DNA from: a virus
Virus record (IMG/VR): IMGVR_UViG_3300017758_000167
Location: 1 to 21,837 of that record
Direction: 5' to 3' (one strand)
Length of the DNA stretch: 21,837 bases
Position 1 is the stretch's first letter; the number at the start of each line of letters is the position of its first letter. The notes beneath the pieces were generated by a model. That model was given only the letters and a program-made list of their open reading frames with translations. It was not told where the DNA came from and ran no database searches. The translations under genes were made by a program, and so were the position numbers. Of the stretch, positions 13,948-21,229 are shown piece by piece.

Positions 13948-15112
13948 TATATGTGTATTACCGTGGGTGCATGTTAATCTAAATCCAAATGGTGAAGTTG
14001 TACCATGTTGTATAACTACTGATAATTATGTAATTGGTGATTTAAATACTCAATCGATCGAGGATATATGGAATAGTCCTCGTATGGTCAACTTACGCCA
14101 AAAGTTTTTGGACGGAAAAAAACCTAAGATTTGTACACGGTGTTTTTCAAAAGAAGAAACTGGCGTAAGTAGTCATCGTCAACATAGTAATGAAAAATTT
14201 GCAAAAGAGCTAGCAGATATTAAATCACCTATTGCAGATTTAAATTTATTACATTGGGATTTTAGATTTAGCAATCTATGTAATTTTAAATGTCGAAGTT
14301 GCGGGCCAGAATTTAGTTCATCTTGGATACCAGATTCAGAAAAACTTGGTAGATCTTACGATGATAAGGTTCTTAAGAATAAAGAATCAAATATCTATAA
14401 TTTAATTGATAAGAATATTAATAAAGTAAAAAGAATATATTTTGCTGGCGGTGAGCCGCTTTTAATGGATGAACATTGGTATATATTAAGAGAGCTTGAT
14501 AGATTAGGTAGATACGATGTTGTCTTAGAATATAACACAAACATGTCTACTTTAAAAAGAGGAAATAAACACGTCTTTGATTATTGGAAAAAATTTGATG
14601 TTCGGTTATGGCCTAGTATTGATGAAATCCATGAAAGAGCTGAAGTCATACGCTCTGGTACTCAATGGAATAAAGTTGAACAAAATCTAAAAGAAGTGAT
14701 TGCTACAGGTATTAAGCCTTCGCCTTCGATAACAGTTAGTGTTATGAACGTGCATCGCCTGAAAAATATTATAGATCATCTAATCGACATTGGAATATGT
14801 GTCGATAGGATAGGATTTAACATGCTGCATTCTCCCAATCACTATAATATTAATGTTATGAATGATGCTGCTAAGAAAAGAATTTTATCTGATATTATGA
14901 ATATGATCTTAGATTATAGAATTCAATACAATTTTAATATGAAAGAAAAATTACAGCAAATTATTGCACAATTAAAGACTCCGCAAGATTCATACGGCTC
15001 TATGAAATTAGAAATTATCTCACACAAAATCGATATCATTCGAAAAGAAAATTTATTTAATTCAATCCCAGAGTTAAAAAGTAATGTACAAATAGAGGAG
15101 GATGTGGTATAA
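13928..15112 (+). CDS. Radical SAM protein with N-terminal SPASM/twitch domain
   Basis: A 394-residue radical S-adenosylmethionine enzyme. The canonical 4Fe-4S motif is SNLCNFKCRSC, with C118-x3-C122-x2-C125. GGEP at 174-177 is the SAM-contacting motif and SIDEIHERAEVIRSG is typical of this subfamily. Before the core, the N-terminal region has CVLPWVHVNLNPNGEVVPCC (Cys9, 27, 28) and C69-x2-C72, a twitch/SPASM-like auxiliary cluster domain, seen in marine T4-like phages. The start is TTG at 13928, chosen for AGGAG at 13917-13921 with a 6-base gap; a longer ATG form from 13814 would overlap the previous gene heavily and lacks support. It is the last gene of the block after gp42. A SAM-radical step on a modified base or nucleotide is inferred. 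Confidence 0.88.
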   Translation: MKHSLHNICVLPWVHVNLNPNGEVVPCCITTDNYVIGDLNTQSIEDIWNSPRMVNLRQKFLDGKKPKICTRCFSKEETGVSSHRQHSNEKFAKELADIKSPIADLNLLHWDFRFSNLCNFKCRSCGPEFSSSWIPDSEKLGRSYDDKVLKNKESNIYNLIDKNINKVKRIYFAGGEPLLMDEHWYILRELDRLGRYDVVLEYNTNMSTLKRGNKHVFDYWKKFDVRLWPSIDEIHERAEVIRSGTQWNKVEQNLKEVIATGIKPSPSITVSVMNVHRLKNIIDHLIDIGICVDRIGFNMLHSPNHYNINVMNDAAKKRILSDIMNMILDYRIQYNFNMKEKLQQIIAQLKTPQDSYGSMKLEIISHKIDIIRKENLFNSIPELKSNVQIEEDVV

Positions 15113-15113
15113 T
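15085..15113 (+). promoter_or_regulatory. Phage promoter upstream of uvsX
   Basis: TGTACA at 15085-15090, a 17-base spacer ending TGTGG, TATAAT at 15108-15113. The -10 box contains the radical SAM stop codon and directly precedes an ATG at 15114. Predicted transcription start is near 15120, inside the small ORF, so this transcript should serve uvsX rather than that ORF. Confidence 0.65.
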
Positions 15114-15293
15114 ATGCCTTACAATAAAAAATTCGATCTAACACCTAGCGAATTAGATTTAATTGAAGTTGCTTTAATAGCATTAAGTGCAGATAGTCTA
15201 AATCGTAAAAAAGAAATACAAAAATTACTAGCAAAATTTCATCATCAAAAAAAGTGGTATAGACCAAAAGATGAAATATATATCAGTGGATAG
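15114..15293 (+). CDS. Small hypothetical protein
   Basis: A 59-residue helical, basic protein of unknown function: an amphipathic helix LTPSELDLIEVALIAL, a Lys-rich helix, then a Trp-containing end. AGGAGG at 15096-15101 lies directly before an in-frame ATG at 15102 and 12 bases before the ATG at 15114. I prefer 15114 because 15102 would have no spacing from its Shine-Dalgarno. It ends 12 bases before uvsX with AGGAG between. No family is recognised. Confidence 0.55.
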   Translation: MPYNKKFDLTPSELDLIEVALIALSADSLNRKKEIQKLLAKFHHQKKWYRPKDEIYISG

Positions 15294-15305
15294 CAGGAGA
15301 AATAT

Positions 15306-16349
15306 ATGAGTATTATGGATAAACTTAAAAAGAATAGTAAAATCAAAGAGTCAGATATACTCGCTGATTCTAAATTCTTTAATGAAAAAGATATGGTAGC
15401 AACAGATGTTCCTATGATGAATGTTGCCTTGTCTGGTTCTATTGATGGAGGATTGGCACCAGGACTAACTGTGTTAGCAGGTCCATCAAAGCACTTTAAA
15501 ACCTCTTTTGCTCTTATTATGGCAGCTGCATATATGAAAAAATATCCTGATGCAGTAATGTTATTCTATGATTCAGAATTTGGTTCACCACAATCTTATT
15601 TCGAACAATTTAAAATTGACACAAGTCGTGTATTGCACACACCGATTGCAAATGTAGAAGAACTAAAATTTGATTTGATTGGTCAACTTGAAGGTGTAGA
15701 ACGTGGCGATAAAGTCATTGTTGTTATTGATTCTGTTGGTAACTTGGCATCTAAGAAAGAATTAGAAGATGCAATCAATGAAAAATCTGTTGCAGATATG
15801 TCACGGGCTAAATCACTAAAAGGTTTATTCCGTATGACTACACCATATTTGAATATGAAAGATATTCCTTTGATTGCAGTCAATCACACGTATATGGAAA
15901 TTGGTCTATTTCCTAAGGCTGTGGTTTCTGGTGGTACTGGAATCTATTACTCTGCTGATAATATTTGGATCTTAGGTCGTCAACAAGATAAAGTTGGTAC
16001 AGAAATCAAAGGTTATCACTTTGTCATTAATGTAGAGAAGTCAAGATATGTTAAAGAAAAATCTAAAATTCCTATTTCTGTTAGTTGGGATGGTGGCGTT
16101 CAGTCCTATAGTGGTCTTTTGGACGTTGCTATGTCTGGTAATTACGTTGCTAAGCCCTCTAATGGTTGGTATTGTAGGGTCGATCGTAGTACTGGAGAGT
16201 TGGTGGACCCAAAAGTTCGAGAAAAAGATACACTCACAGAGGAATTCTGGACCCCGATACTAGAAGAAACTGATTTTAAATCTTATGTTCAAGAGAAATT
16301 TATGATCGGTGGAAAAGAAGACAATGATCTCGACCTACAAGAAGCATAA
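15306..16349 (+). CDS. uvsX: UvsX recombinase (RecA-like)
   Basis: Strand-exchange ATPase for recombination-dependent replication and repair, 347 residues (T4 UvsX has 391). It follows T4 UvsX closely: FFNEKDMVATDVPMMN, the Walker A GPSKHFKTS at 59-67, FYDSEFG, the Walker B VIVVIDSVGNLASKKE, then DMSRAKSLKGLFR, AVNHTYME, the DNA-binding-loop region GGGTG-type SGGTGIYYSAD, and NVEKSRYVKEKSK. The C-terminal tail is acidic but shorter than in T4. AGGAG precedes the ATG. The same neighbourhood (42 ... uvsX ... 41) occurs in T4. The final 26 bases overlap the next small gene. Confidence 0.96.
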   Translation: MSIMDKLKKNSKIKESDILADSKFFNEKDMVATDVPMMNVALSGSIDGGLAPGLTVLAGPSKHFKTSFALIMAAAYMKKYPDAVMLFYDSEFGSPQSYFEQFKIDTSRVLHTPIANVEELKFDLIGQLEGVERGDKVIVVIDSVGNLASKKELEDAINEKSVADMSRAKSLKGLFRMTTPYLNMKDIPLIAVNHTYMEIGLFPKAVVSGGTGIYYSADNIWILGRQQDKVGTEIKGYHFVINVEKSRYVKEKSKIPISVSWDGGVQSYSGLLDVAMSGNYVAKPSNGWYCRVDRSTGELVDPKVREKDTLTEEFWTPILEETDFKSYVQEKFMIGGKEDNDLDLQEA

Positions 16350-16641
16350 AGAAAACGAAACTTATCAATTAGTACCTGGACCTGATTATGCTCAAAATTG
16401 GCATATTAGGATTTTGGAAGGCAATTTTATTGAAACAGTAATTGAAGTTGGAACAATTAGTTTTAATGAAGCTGATGAAGGTGTATTGACTTATAATTTT
16501 GAAATTATAGAAACACCAGATAATAATTTATCAGTTGATAATCCTGATCTCCAGTTAATAGTTGGAGAAATACTTGAAGAAATTATACATTCATCAATTG
16601 AAAACAATGATGGCACTATTCAAATGCGAGAGAAAGAATAA
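16324..16641 (+). CDS. Hypothetical acidic protein
   Basis: A 105-residue acidic protein of unknown function with alternating beta-type stretches (NWHIRILEGNFIETVIEVGTI) and a helical C-terminal part (DLQLIVGEILEEIIHSSIE). No catalytic motif is visible. The start is set at ATG 16324; a GTG at 16309 is possible, but the upstream sequence is not better. It overlaps uvsX by 26 bases and the kinase gene by one base (TAATG). Confidence 0.6.
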   Translation: MISTYKKHKENETYQLVPGPDYAQNWHIRILEGNFIETVIEVGTISFNEADEGVLTYNFEIIETPDNNLSVDNPDLQLIVGEILEEIIHSSIENNDGTIQMREKE

Positions 16642-17072
16642 TGAAGATTTTGATTTTTGGTCTACCAGGTTCAGGAAAAACAACATTAGCAGAACCATTA
16701 GCAGATTTGCTTGGTGCTGTATGGATTAATGCTGATAAGATTCGTTCATATTACGAAGGTCCTGATATGAGTAAGTGGGATTTTAGCCTTGAAGGTAGAA
16801 TGCGTCAAGCATTACGAATGCGGCATCTTGCTGATGGAGTTGTAATGTCAGGTAGAATTGCTGTTACAGATTTTGTTTGTCCGACAGAAGCAGCAAGAAA
16901 ACAATTTGATCCAGACTTTACAGTTTGGATGGACACTATTAAAGAAGGTAGATATGATGACACAAATAAAATGTTTGAAGATCCGCCTAAATGTGATTAT
17001 CATGTAGCAAAATGGTTTAATGATACCCACACAGAACTATTACCCTTAATTAAAAAATATATGGAGAGATAA
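16641..17072 (+). CDS. P-loop kinase (APS kinase/nucleoside-kinase-like)
   Basis: A 143-residue P-loop phosphotransferase. Walker A is GLPGSGKTT at 7-15, followed by INADKIR at 29-35, which resembles the D-G-D-x-x-R motif of adenylylsulfate kinases, and a helix with PTEAARKQF at 81-89 near VWMDT. It is shorter than CysC (about 200) and resembles the small kinases of phages annotated as adenylylsulfate kinase-like. No ATP sulfurylase is present, so sulfate activation is unlikely and the substrate is open: a nucleoside, a sugar or a modified nucleotide. It precedes a small ORF and then a nucleotidyltransferase, so the pair may act in sequence. Confidence 0.75.
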   Translation: MKILIFGLPGSGKTTLAEPLADLLGAVWINADKIRSYYEGPDMSKWDFSLEGRMRQALRMRHLADGVVMSGRIAVTDFVCPTEAARKQFDPDFTVWMDTIKEGRYDDTNKMFEDPPKCDYHVAKWFNDTHTELLPLIKKYMER

Positions 17073-17073
17073 T

Positions 17074-17331
17074 ATGGAAGCAGCGCTTTTATTGGCACTA
17101 TTAGGTTATGGTGCACATCAAATGATTGGCCATCCAGAAGTAGTTGAAGAGCCACAGGCTAATGTAATTTATTCAGCTCAAACAACCGAAGATATTTCTA
17201 GCTTTGCTAAATTAAATACTAGAGTAAAAGAAATGACTCAAGTTGATTGGTCAAAAACAGGTAACTATAAGCACGGTGATTCACCTGAAACTGGTGTACA
17301 ATGGGTGTTTGTAACAGGAAAAACACAATAA
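17074..17331 (+). CDS. Small hypothetical protein with hydrophobic N-terminus
   Basis: An 85-residue protein. GGAGAG lies directly upstream (about 17061-17066). The first about 18 residues (MEAALLLALLGYGAHQMI) are hydrophobic and could be a short membrane anchor, but no basic n-region or clear cleavage site is seen. The rest is polar. It ends in a one-base overlap (TAATG) with the nucleotidyltransferase. No family is recognised. Confidence 0.6.
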   Translation: MEAALLLALLGYGAHQMIGHPEVVEEPQANVIYSAQTTEDISSFAKLNTRVKEMTQVDWSKTGNYKHGDSPETGVQWVFVTGKTQ

Positions 17332-17747
17332 TGAAATTTGATCCATTAAATCCTACTGTGCAAATGCTAGGTAGATGGCAACCATGGCATGATGGGCATA
17401 CGGAGTTATTCAAACGTTGTTATGCCATGACCGGTCAAGTTGCTATTATGATTCGTCAAGTGCCAGAAAAAAGAGAAGCGAATTCTCGAGTACCTGGTCA
17501 AAATGATAACCCATTCGATATTGAAGCTGTGACAGAAAATATTGCTGCATCTTTATTCATGCATGGGTTTACAATCGATGAAGATTATGTTATAATGGTA
17601 GTACCAAACATTGTTGACATTGGTTATGGTCGAGGTGTTGGGTATACATTTACAGAGCACGATCTTGGAAAAGAAATTCATAGCATTTCAGCAACTAAGA
17701 TTCGAGCGCAGATGAGAGAAGAAGGCCAACTTGCAGACAAATCTTGA
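17331..17747 (+). CDS. Nucleotidyltransferase (NMNAT/cytidylyltransferase-like)
   Basis: A 138-residue HxGH-superfamily nucleotidyltransferase, which transfers AMP or CMP to a phosphate with release of PPi. The N-terminal signature GRWQPWHDGH has His20 and His23 (H-x-G-H), and the C-terminal ISATKIR at 119-125 matches the I-S-x-T-x-x-R motif that grips the triphosphate. RVPGQNDNPFD at 53-63 is probably the loop region. Substrate could be nicotinamide mononucleotide (NadM/NadR type) or a modified sugar or nucleoside phosphate. It follows a P-loop kinase gene two positions upstream, a combination that makes a two-step activation plausible. It has an internal promoter-like site at 17568-17596 and overlaps gp41 by 17 bases. 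Confidence 0.75.
   Translation: MKFDPLNPTVQMLGRWQPWHDGHTELFKRCYAMTGQVAIMIRQVPEKREANSRVPGQNDNPFDIEAVTENIAASLFMHGFTIDEDYVIMVVPNIVDIGYGRGVGYTFTEHDLGKEIHSISATKIRAQMREEGQLADKS
17568..17596 (+). promoter_or_regulatory. Possible internal promoter for helicase gp41
   Basis: TTTACA at 17568-17573, 17 bases, then TATAAT at 17591-17596 preceded by TGT. It follows the window's promoter family except for TGT in place of TGG. It lies inside the nucleotidyltransferase gene, 135 bases before the gp41 start. It could be chance. Confidence 0.45.
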
Positions 17748-19107
17748 ACAGACAATCCTACGTAATCTTTTAACAGACGAACAATACATGCGTAAAGTAT
17801 TGCCGTTTATAAAACCAGATTATTTTGAAGGTGTCTATCGTATATTATTTAAAGAAGCTGGTAAGTTTGTTGGTAAATACAATAAACTTCCAACAACAGA
17901 ATCTTTTAAAATTGAATTAGATCAATCAGATCGATTGACTGGTGAACAATACACCATGGCAGTTGACATTTTACCTAATTTATTTTCACAAGAAAAGATC
18001 GATGATCAATGGTTACTTGATACTACAGAAAAATGGTGTCAAGATCGTGCAATCTATAATGCAGTAATGGAATCAATTACTATTATTGATGGCAAACATG
18101 AATCATTAACGAAGGGTGCTCTACCTGATTTGCTTAGTAAAGCACTCGGTGTTGCATTTGATACAAACGTTGGTCACGATTACGTAGAGAATGCAGAACA
18201 ACGATTCGATTTTTACCATAAAGAAGAAGATAGGATTCCATTTGATCTCGATTATTTTAACAAGATTACAAAGGGTGGTGTACCAAGTAAAACACTTAAC
18301 ATTGCCCTTGCAGGTACTGGCGTTGGCAAGTCTTTATTTATGTGTCATGTTGCTAGTGGTGCTCTTGTAGAAGGTCGCAATGTTCTATACATTACAATGG
18401 AAATGGCTGAAGAACGTATCGCTGAACGTATTGATGCTAATCTATTAAATACACCTATTGATCAATTACCTAATTTATCGAAAGACATGTTTACAACAAA
18501 AGTTCAAGATCTTGCTCGTAAGACTACAGGCAAATTGATTGTAAAAGAATATCCTACTGGTTCTGCACACTCTGGTCATTTTCGTGCATTATTAAATGAA
18601 CTTAAACTCAAAAAAGAATTTGTGCCTGATATTATTTTTATTGATTATCTTAATATCTGTGCATCATCTCGTATGAAGGCAATGGGAGGATCGATTAATT
18701 CGTACACTTACATTAAAGCAATTGCTGAAGAGTTACGTGGTCTTGCGGTCGAGTTCGACGTACCGATCTTCTCTGCAACGCAAACGACTCGTAGTGGTTA
18801 TGGTAACTCAGATGTTGGGCTTGAAGATACGTCCGAGTCTTTTGGATTACCCGCTACAGCAGATCTGATGTTTGCCCTTATCTCAACCGAAGAGCTAGAG
18901 AAGCAAGGTCAAATGATGGTTAAACAATTGAAGAATCGTTATAATGATCCTACAGCATATAAAAGATTTGTCATTGGTGTAGATCGATCAAAGATGCGGT
19001 TATTTGATGTTGATGAGAATGAACAAACGTTGACAGATGATACTCCAGTTTTTGATAAGAGTGAAGCACACGAAAATATGTCAAAGTTTAAGGACTTTAA
19101 ACTATAA
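17731..19107 (+). CDS. 41: Replicative DNA helicase (T4 gp41-like, DnaB family)
   Basis: Hexameric 5'-3' helicase of the replisome, 458 residues (T4 gp41 has 475). The N-terminal domain matches T4 (LPFIKPDYFEG), followed by NKITKGG, Walker A AGTGVGKS at 194-201, LYITMEMAEERIAERIDAN, NELKLKKEFVPDIIFIDYL as Walker B region, IKAIAEELRGLAVE, SESFGLPATADLM and the arginine-finger segment FVIGVDRSKMR. The start is TTG at 17731, preceded by AGAAGG with a 5-base gap; no in-frame ATG is close. No gp61 primase gene appears in the window. All ATPase motifs are intact. Confidence 0.96.
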   Translation: MQTNLEQTILRNLLTDEQYMRKVLPFIKPDYFEGVYRILFKEAGKFVGKYNKLPTTESFKIELDQSDRLTGEQYTMAVDILPNLFSQEKIDDQWLLDTTEKWCQDRAIYNAVMESITIIDGKHESLTKGALPDLLSKALGVAFDTNVGHDYVENAEQRFDFYHKEEDRIPFDLDYFNKITKGGVPSKTLNIALAGTGVGKSLFMCHVASGALVEGRNVLYITMEMAEERIAERIDANLLNTPIDQLPNLSKDMFTTKVQDLARKTTGKLIVKEYPTGSAHSGHFRALLNELKLKKEFVPDIIFIDYLNICASSRMKAMGGSINSYTYIKAIAEELRGLAVEFDVPIFSATQTTRSGYGNSDVGLEDTSESFGLPATADLMFALISTEELEKQGQMMVKQLKNRYNDPTAYKRFVIGVDRSKMRLFDVDENEQTLTDDTPVFDKSEAHENMSKFKDFKL

Positions 19108-19757
19108 TGAAAGGTATTCAGTTCAGCGGAGGAATGGATTCGACCATTATGGCATATGAATTATTTGCCACAACTGAAGATGAATATATTATTTACACGC
19201 TTGAAAATGGATATTGGCCTCCGTTTTGGTCTCCATATAATGTACATTTTATTATTAATAAATGGTTTAATCAGTATAAAGATAGAATTATCAAACATGT
19301 TCCTGTAATTTCATTTGCAAGTTTAAAAGATTTAGGTGAAGCTGAATACAGATTATGGGCTAAATTTATGCATGATCATAAATTAACAGATTTATTTTGT
19401 GGTACTACAAAAGTGTATTCTGAATGTGTAGATCATAGTTTGAATTATCCTTCTGGTAGATGGAATTTAGATCAAATGAAATTCGGTAATTGCGTTATTC
19501 ACCAACCGTATTATAATTTACATAGGCATGATATTGTTAATAAGTACTTAGAATATGATGTATTAGAAATGCTATTTGATACACAATCTTGTGCTAAGAT
19601 TGCATCAGATGGTGTACCATGCAATAAAATAAGTTGTGAGCAATGTAGCGATAGATATGAAGGATTAAAACGAGCATTTACTAATACAAAATACGAATAT
19701 ATAATAGAGCAAGATAGAAATCGCAAATTGGAAGATGTAGAATGGACAAAATGTTAG
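19107..19757 (+). CDS. PP-loop ATPase, QueC-like
   Basis: A 216-residue PP-loop (N-type) ATP pyrophosphatase. The signature FSGGMDST covers residues 6-13 (SGGxDS). A C-terminal zinc-site-like cluster has C162, C172, C177 and C180, with SCAK and CEQCSDRYEGL, close to the Cys cluster of QueC (7-cyano-7-deazaguanine synthase). Length also fits QueC (about 220-230). QueC normally works with FolE, QueD and QueE; none is in the window, so either they lie elsewhere or the protein activates another carboxylate by adenylation. The start overlaps the gp41 stop by one base. Phages use QueC for deazaguanine DNA modification, but that is an inference here. Confidence 0.7.
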   Translation: MKGIQFSGGMDSTIMAYELFATTEDEYIIYTLENGYWPPFWSPYNVHFIINKWFNQYKDRIIKHVPVISFASLKDLGEAEYRLWAKFMHDHKLTDLFCGTTKVYSECVDHSLNYPSGRWNLDQMKFGNCVIHQPYYNLHRHDIVNKYLEYDVLEMLFDTQSCAKIASDGVPCNKISCEQCSDRYEGLKRAFTNTKYEYIIEQDRNRKLEDVEWTKC

Positions 19758-20278
19758 GTGGTACTGGAAGAGAAAAGTTTCCAGACTATGAACAATCAAG
19801 GCGAAGTGTAGTTGATCGTTTAATTAAAGAAAATAATTTACAATTTGGTGCTGAGTTGGGAGTTCAATCTGGGTATTTGTTTTTCCATCTTTTAGATACA
19901 CATCCAAATTTAATTCTTTTTGGTGTAGATTCTTGGATGGGAATTAACAGAGATGCATACGCTAAAATGAAAAAAGAAGTAAATGAAAAAGTAATTAATT
20001 ATAAAAATGGCATGATTATGAATATGAGTACTATTGAAGCTGCAGAAAAAACACCAGATGCAAGTCTTGATTTTGTATTCATCGATGCTGATCATTCATA
20101 TCCTTCTTGTAAAATTGACATGCAAAAATGGTTACCAAAAGTAAAGGTTGGCGGATATATTATTGGTCATGATTGTAAGGTATCATCGGTAAAAAAAGCT
20201 ATTGAAGAAGTATTTGGAGAAACAGGTTATGAAACAGACGTTGATCAAGTTTGGTATGTAAAGAAGATAATGGCATGA
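19742..20278 (+). CDS. Class I SAM-dependent methyltransferase (Methyltransf_24-like)
   Basis: A 178-residue methyltransferase-fold protein. Motif I is GAELGVQSGY at 36-45, the end of strand beta-2 is GVDSW at 61-65 (acidic Asp63), and FVFIDADHSY at 111-120 followed by LPKVKVGGYIIGHD matches the Methyltransf_24 type, which often methylates hydroxyls on sugars or small molecules. No DNA-methylase DPPY/NPPY motif is present. The start is ATG 19742 (ATG 19751 is also possible), overlapping the PP-loop gene by 16 bases. It could act on the product of a neighbouring enzyme; the target is unknown. Confidence 0.8.
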   Translation: MDKMLGGTGREKFPDYEQSRRSVVDRLIKENNLQFGAELGVQSGYLFFHLLDTHPNLILFGVDSWMGINRDAYAKMKKEVNEKVINYKNGMIMNMSTIEAAEKTPDASLDFVFIDADHSYPSCKIDMQKWLPKVKVGGYIIGHDCKVSSVKKAIEEVFGETGYETDVDQVWYVKKIMA

Positions 20279-20490
20279 TGAAAGAAATTAGCACTCATTG
20301 GGGAACTGATGAATATAAAGATAGAGAATCAATCATTTACCATGACACAAAAAAAGACGTGTATGTAGTAGAATTTTGGCAAGATAAAAACCTAGTTGAA
20401 AGTCGAGATATGATAGAAGATGGAATCAAAAGAAGTATGAGATATGCTGAAGATGCAGCTGAAAATTGGGTACTAGGATATATAGCATGA
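20275..20490 (+). CDS. Small hypothetical protein
   Basis: A 71-residue acidic protein with a beta-hairpin-like centre (KKDVYVVEFWQDKNLVES) and a C-terminal helix (IEDGIKRSMRYAEDAAENW). Start at ATG 20275 or 20278, overlapping the methyltransferase stop; there is only a weak AAGAAG upstream. It ends in an ATGA overlap with thyX. No family is recognised, though small proteins of this shape are common in T4-like phages. Confidence 0.6.
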   Translation: MMKEISTHWGTDEYKDRESIIYHDTKKDVYVVEFWQDKNLVESRDMIEDGIKRSMRYAEDAAENWVLGYIA

Positions 20491-21167
20491 CAGCAAGACT
20501 TATTAGTTATTCAAAACCCCCGGAGGATTTATATGTCGGTAACGATATCCAAGAACTCATTGCGTATACAGCCCGTGTCTCGAATCCCTCGAACCAAGAT
20601 AACACCGAAACCTCAGAAAAATTACTACGATATCTCATTAGAGAAAACCACTGGTCGCCATTTGAAATGGTTAGCGCTTGCATAGAAGTCACAACCACTC
20701 GTGACATTGCAAGACAATTACTAAGGCATAGATCATTCTCTTTTCAAGAGTTTAGTCAGAGATATGCAGATCCAACTCAAGATCTACAATTTAAATTTAA
20801 AGATGCTAGGTTACAAGATAATAAAAATCGTCAAAATAGCATTGAATTGACTGACATGATGGATAGTGATCAAAGAGTTGATTTAGAATTTAATTGGTTA
20901 CAAAAACAAGCGGAGGTAGTTAATGAAGCAAAGAAATCATATGAATGGGCAATCGAAAATGGCATCGCTAAAGAACAAGCTCGTGCAGTTTTACCGGAAG
21001 GTATTATGGAATCTCGACTCTATGTTAACGGAACCATTAGGTCCTGGTGCCATTATGTCGGATTACGTACTGGACACGGCACGCAGAAAGAACATATCAA
21101 ACTCGCAGAAGAATGCGCGCAAGTTTTAGAACCTATCTTTCCAATGATTAAAGATTTTTGCAATTAA
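20487..21167 (+). CDS. thyX: Flavin-dependent thymidylate synthase ThyX
   Basis: Makes dTMP from dUMP using FAD, NADPH and methylene-tetrahydrofolate, 226 residues. The ThyX signature R-H-R-x7-S is intact at residues 80-90 (RHRSFSFQEFS), followed by QRY. Other conserved parts are ENHWSPFEM and, in the C-terminal half, ARAVLPEGIMESRLYVNGTIRSW with the substrate-contacting arginines. The start is ATG 20487 with AGGA 8 bases upstream and a 4-base overlap with the preceding stop. It uses the dUMP produced by dCMP deaminase (9192-9671). It is the dTMP-making enzyme of this phage, in place of T4 td. Confidence 0.96.
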   Translation: MTARLISYSKPPEDLYVGNDIQELIAYTARVSNPSNQDNTETSEKLLRYLIRENHWSPFEMVSACIEVTTTRDIARQLLRHRSFSFQEFSQRYADPTQDLQFKFKDARLQDNKNRQNSIELTDMMDSDQRVDLEFNWLQKQAEVVNEAKKSYEWAIENGIAKEQARAVLPEGIMESRLYVNGTIRSWCHYVGLRTGHGTQKEHIKLAEECAQVLEPIFPMIKDFCN

Positions 21168-21200
21168 TAAAAAAAAATTCATTTAAATGCGTTTTTACTA

Positions 21201-21229
21201 TGTACAATCCTCTTTTTTTATGGTATAAT
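21201..21229 (+). promoter_or_regulatory. Phage promoter before the 21266 gene
   Basis: TGTACA at 21201-21206, a 17-base spacer ending ATGG, TATAAT at 21224-21229. Predicted start is near 21236, leaving a leader of about 30 bases with GAGGAG at 21253-21258. The upstream A/T-rich tract at 21168-21200 holds no gene, and no clear terminator hairpin is seen there. Confidence 0.8.

Noticed and set aside
20521-20653. GGAGG followed by ATG inside thyX in another frame, opening a 40-odd codon ORF
   Set aside because: The frame is embedded in conserved ThyX sequence, and the Shine-Dalgarno-like bases are explained by the Pro-Glu-Asp codons.
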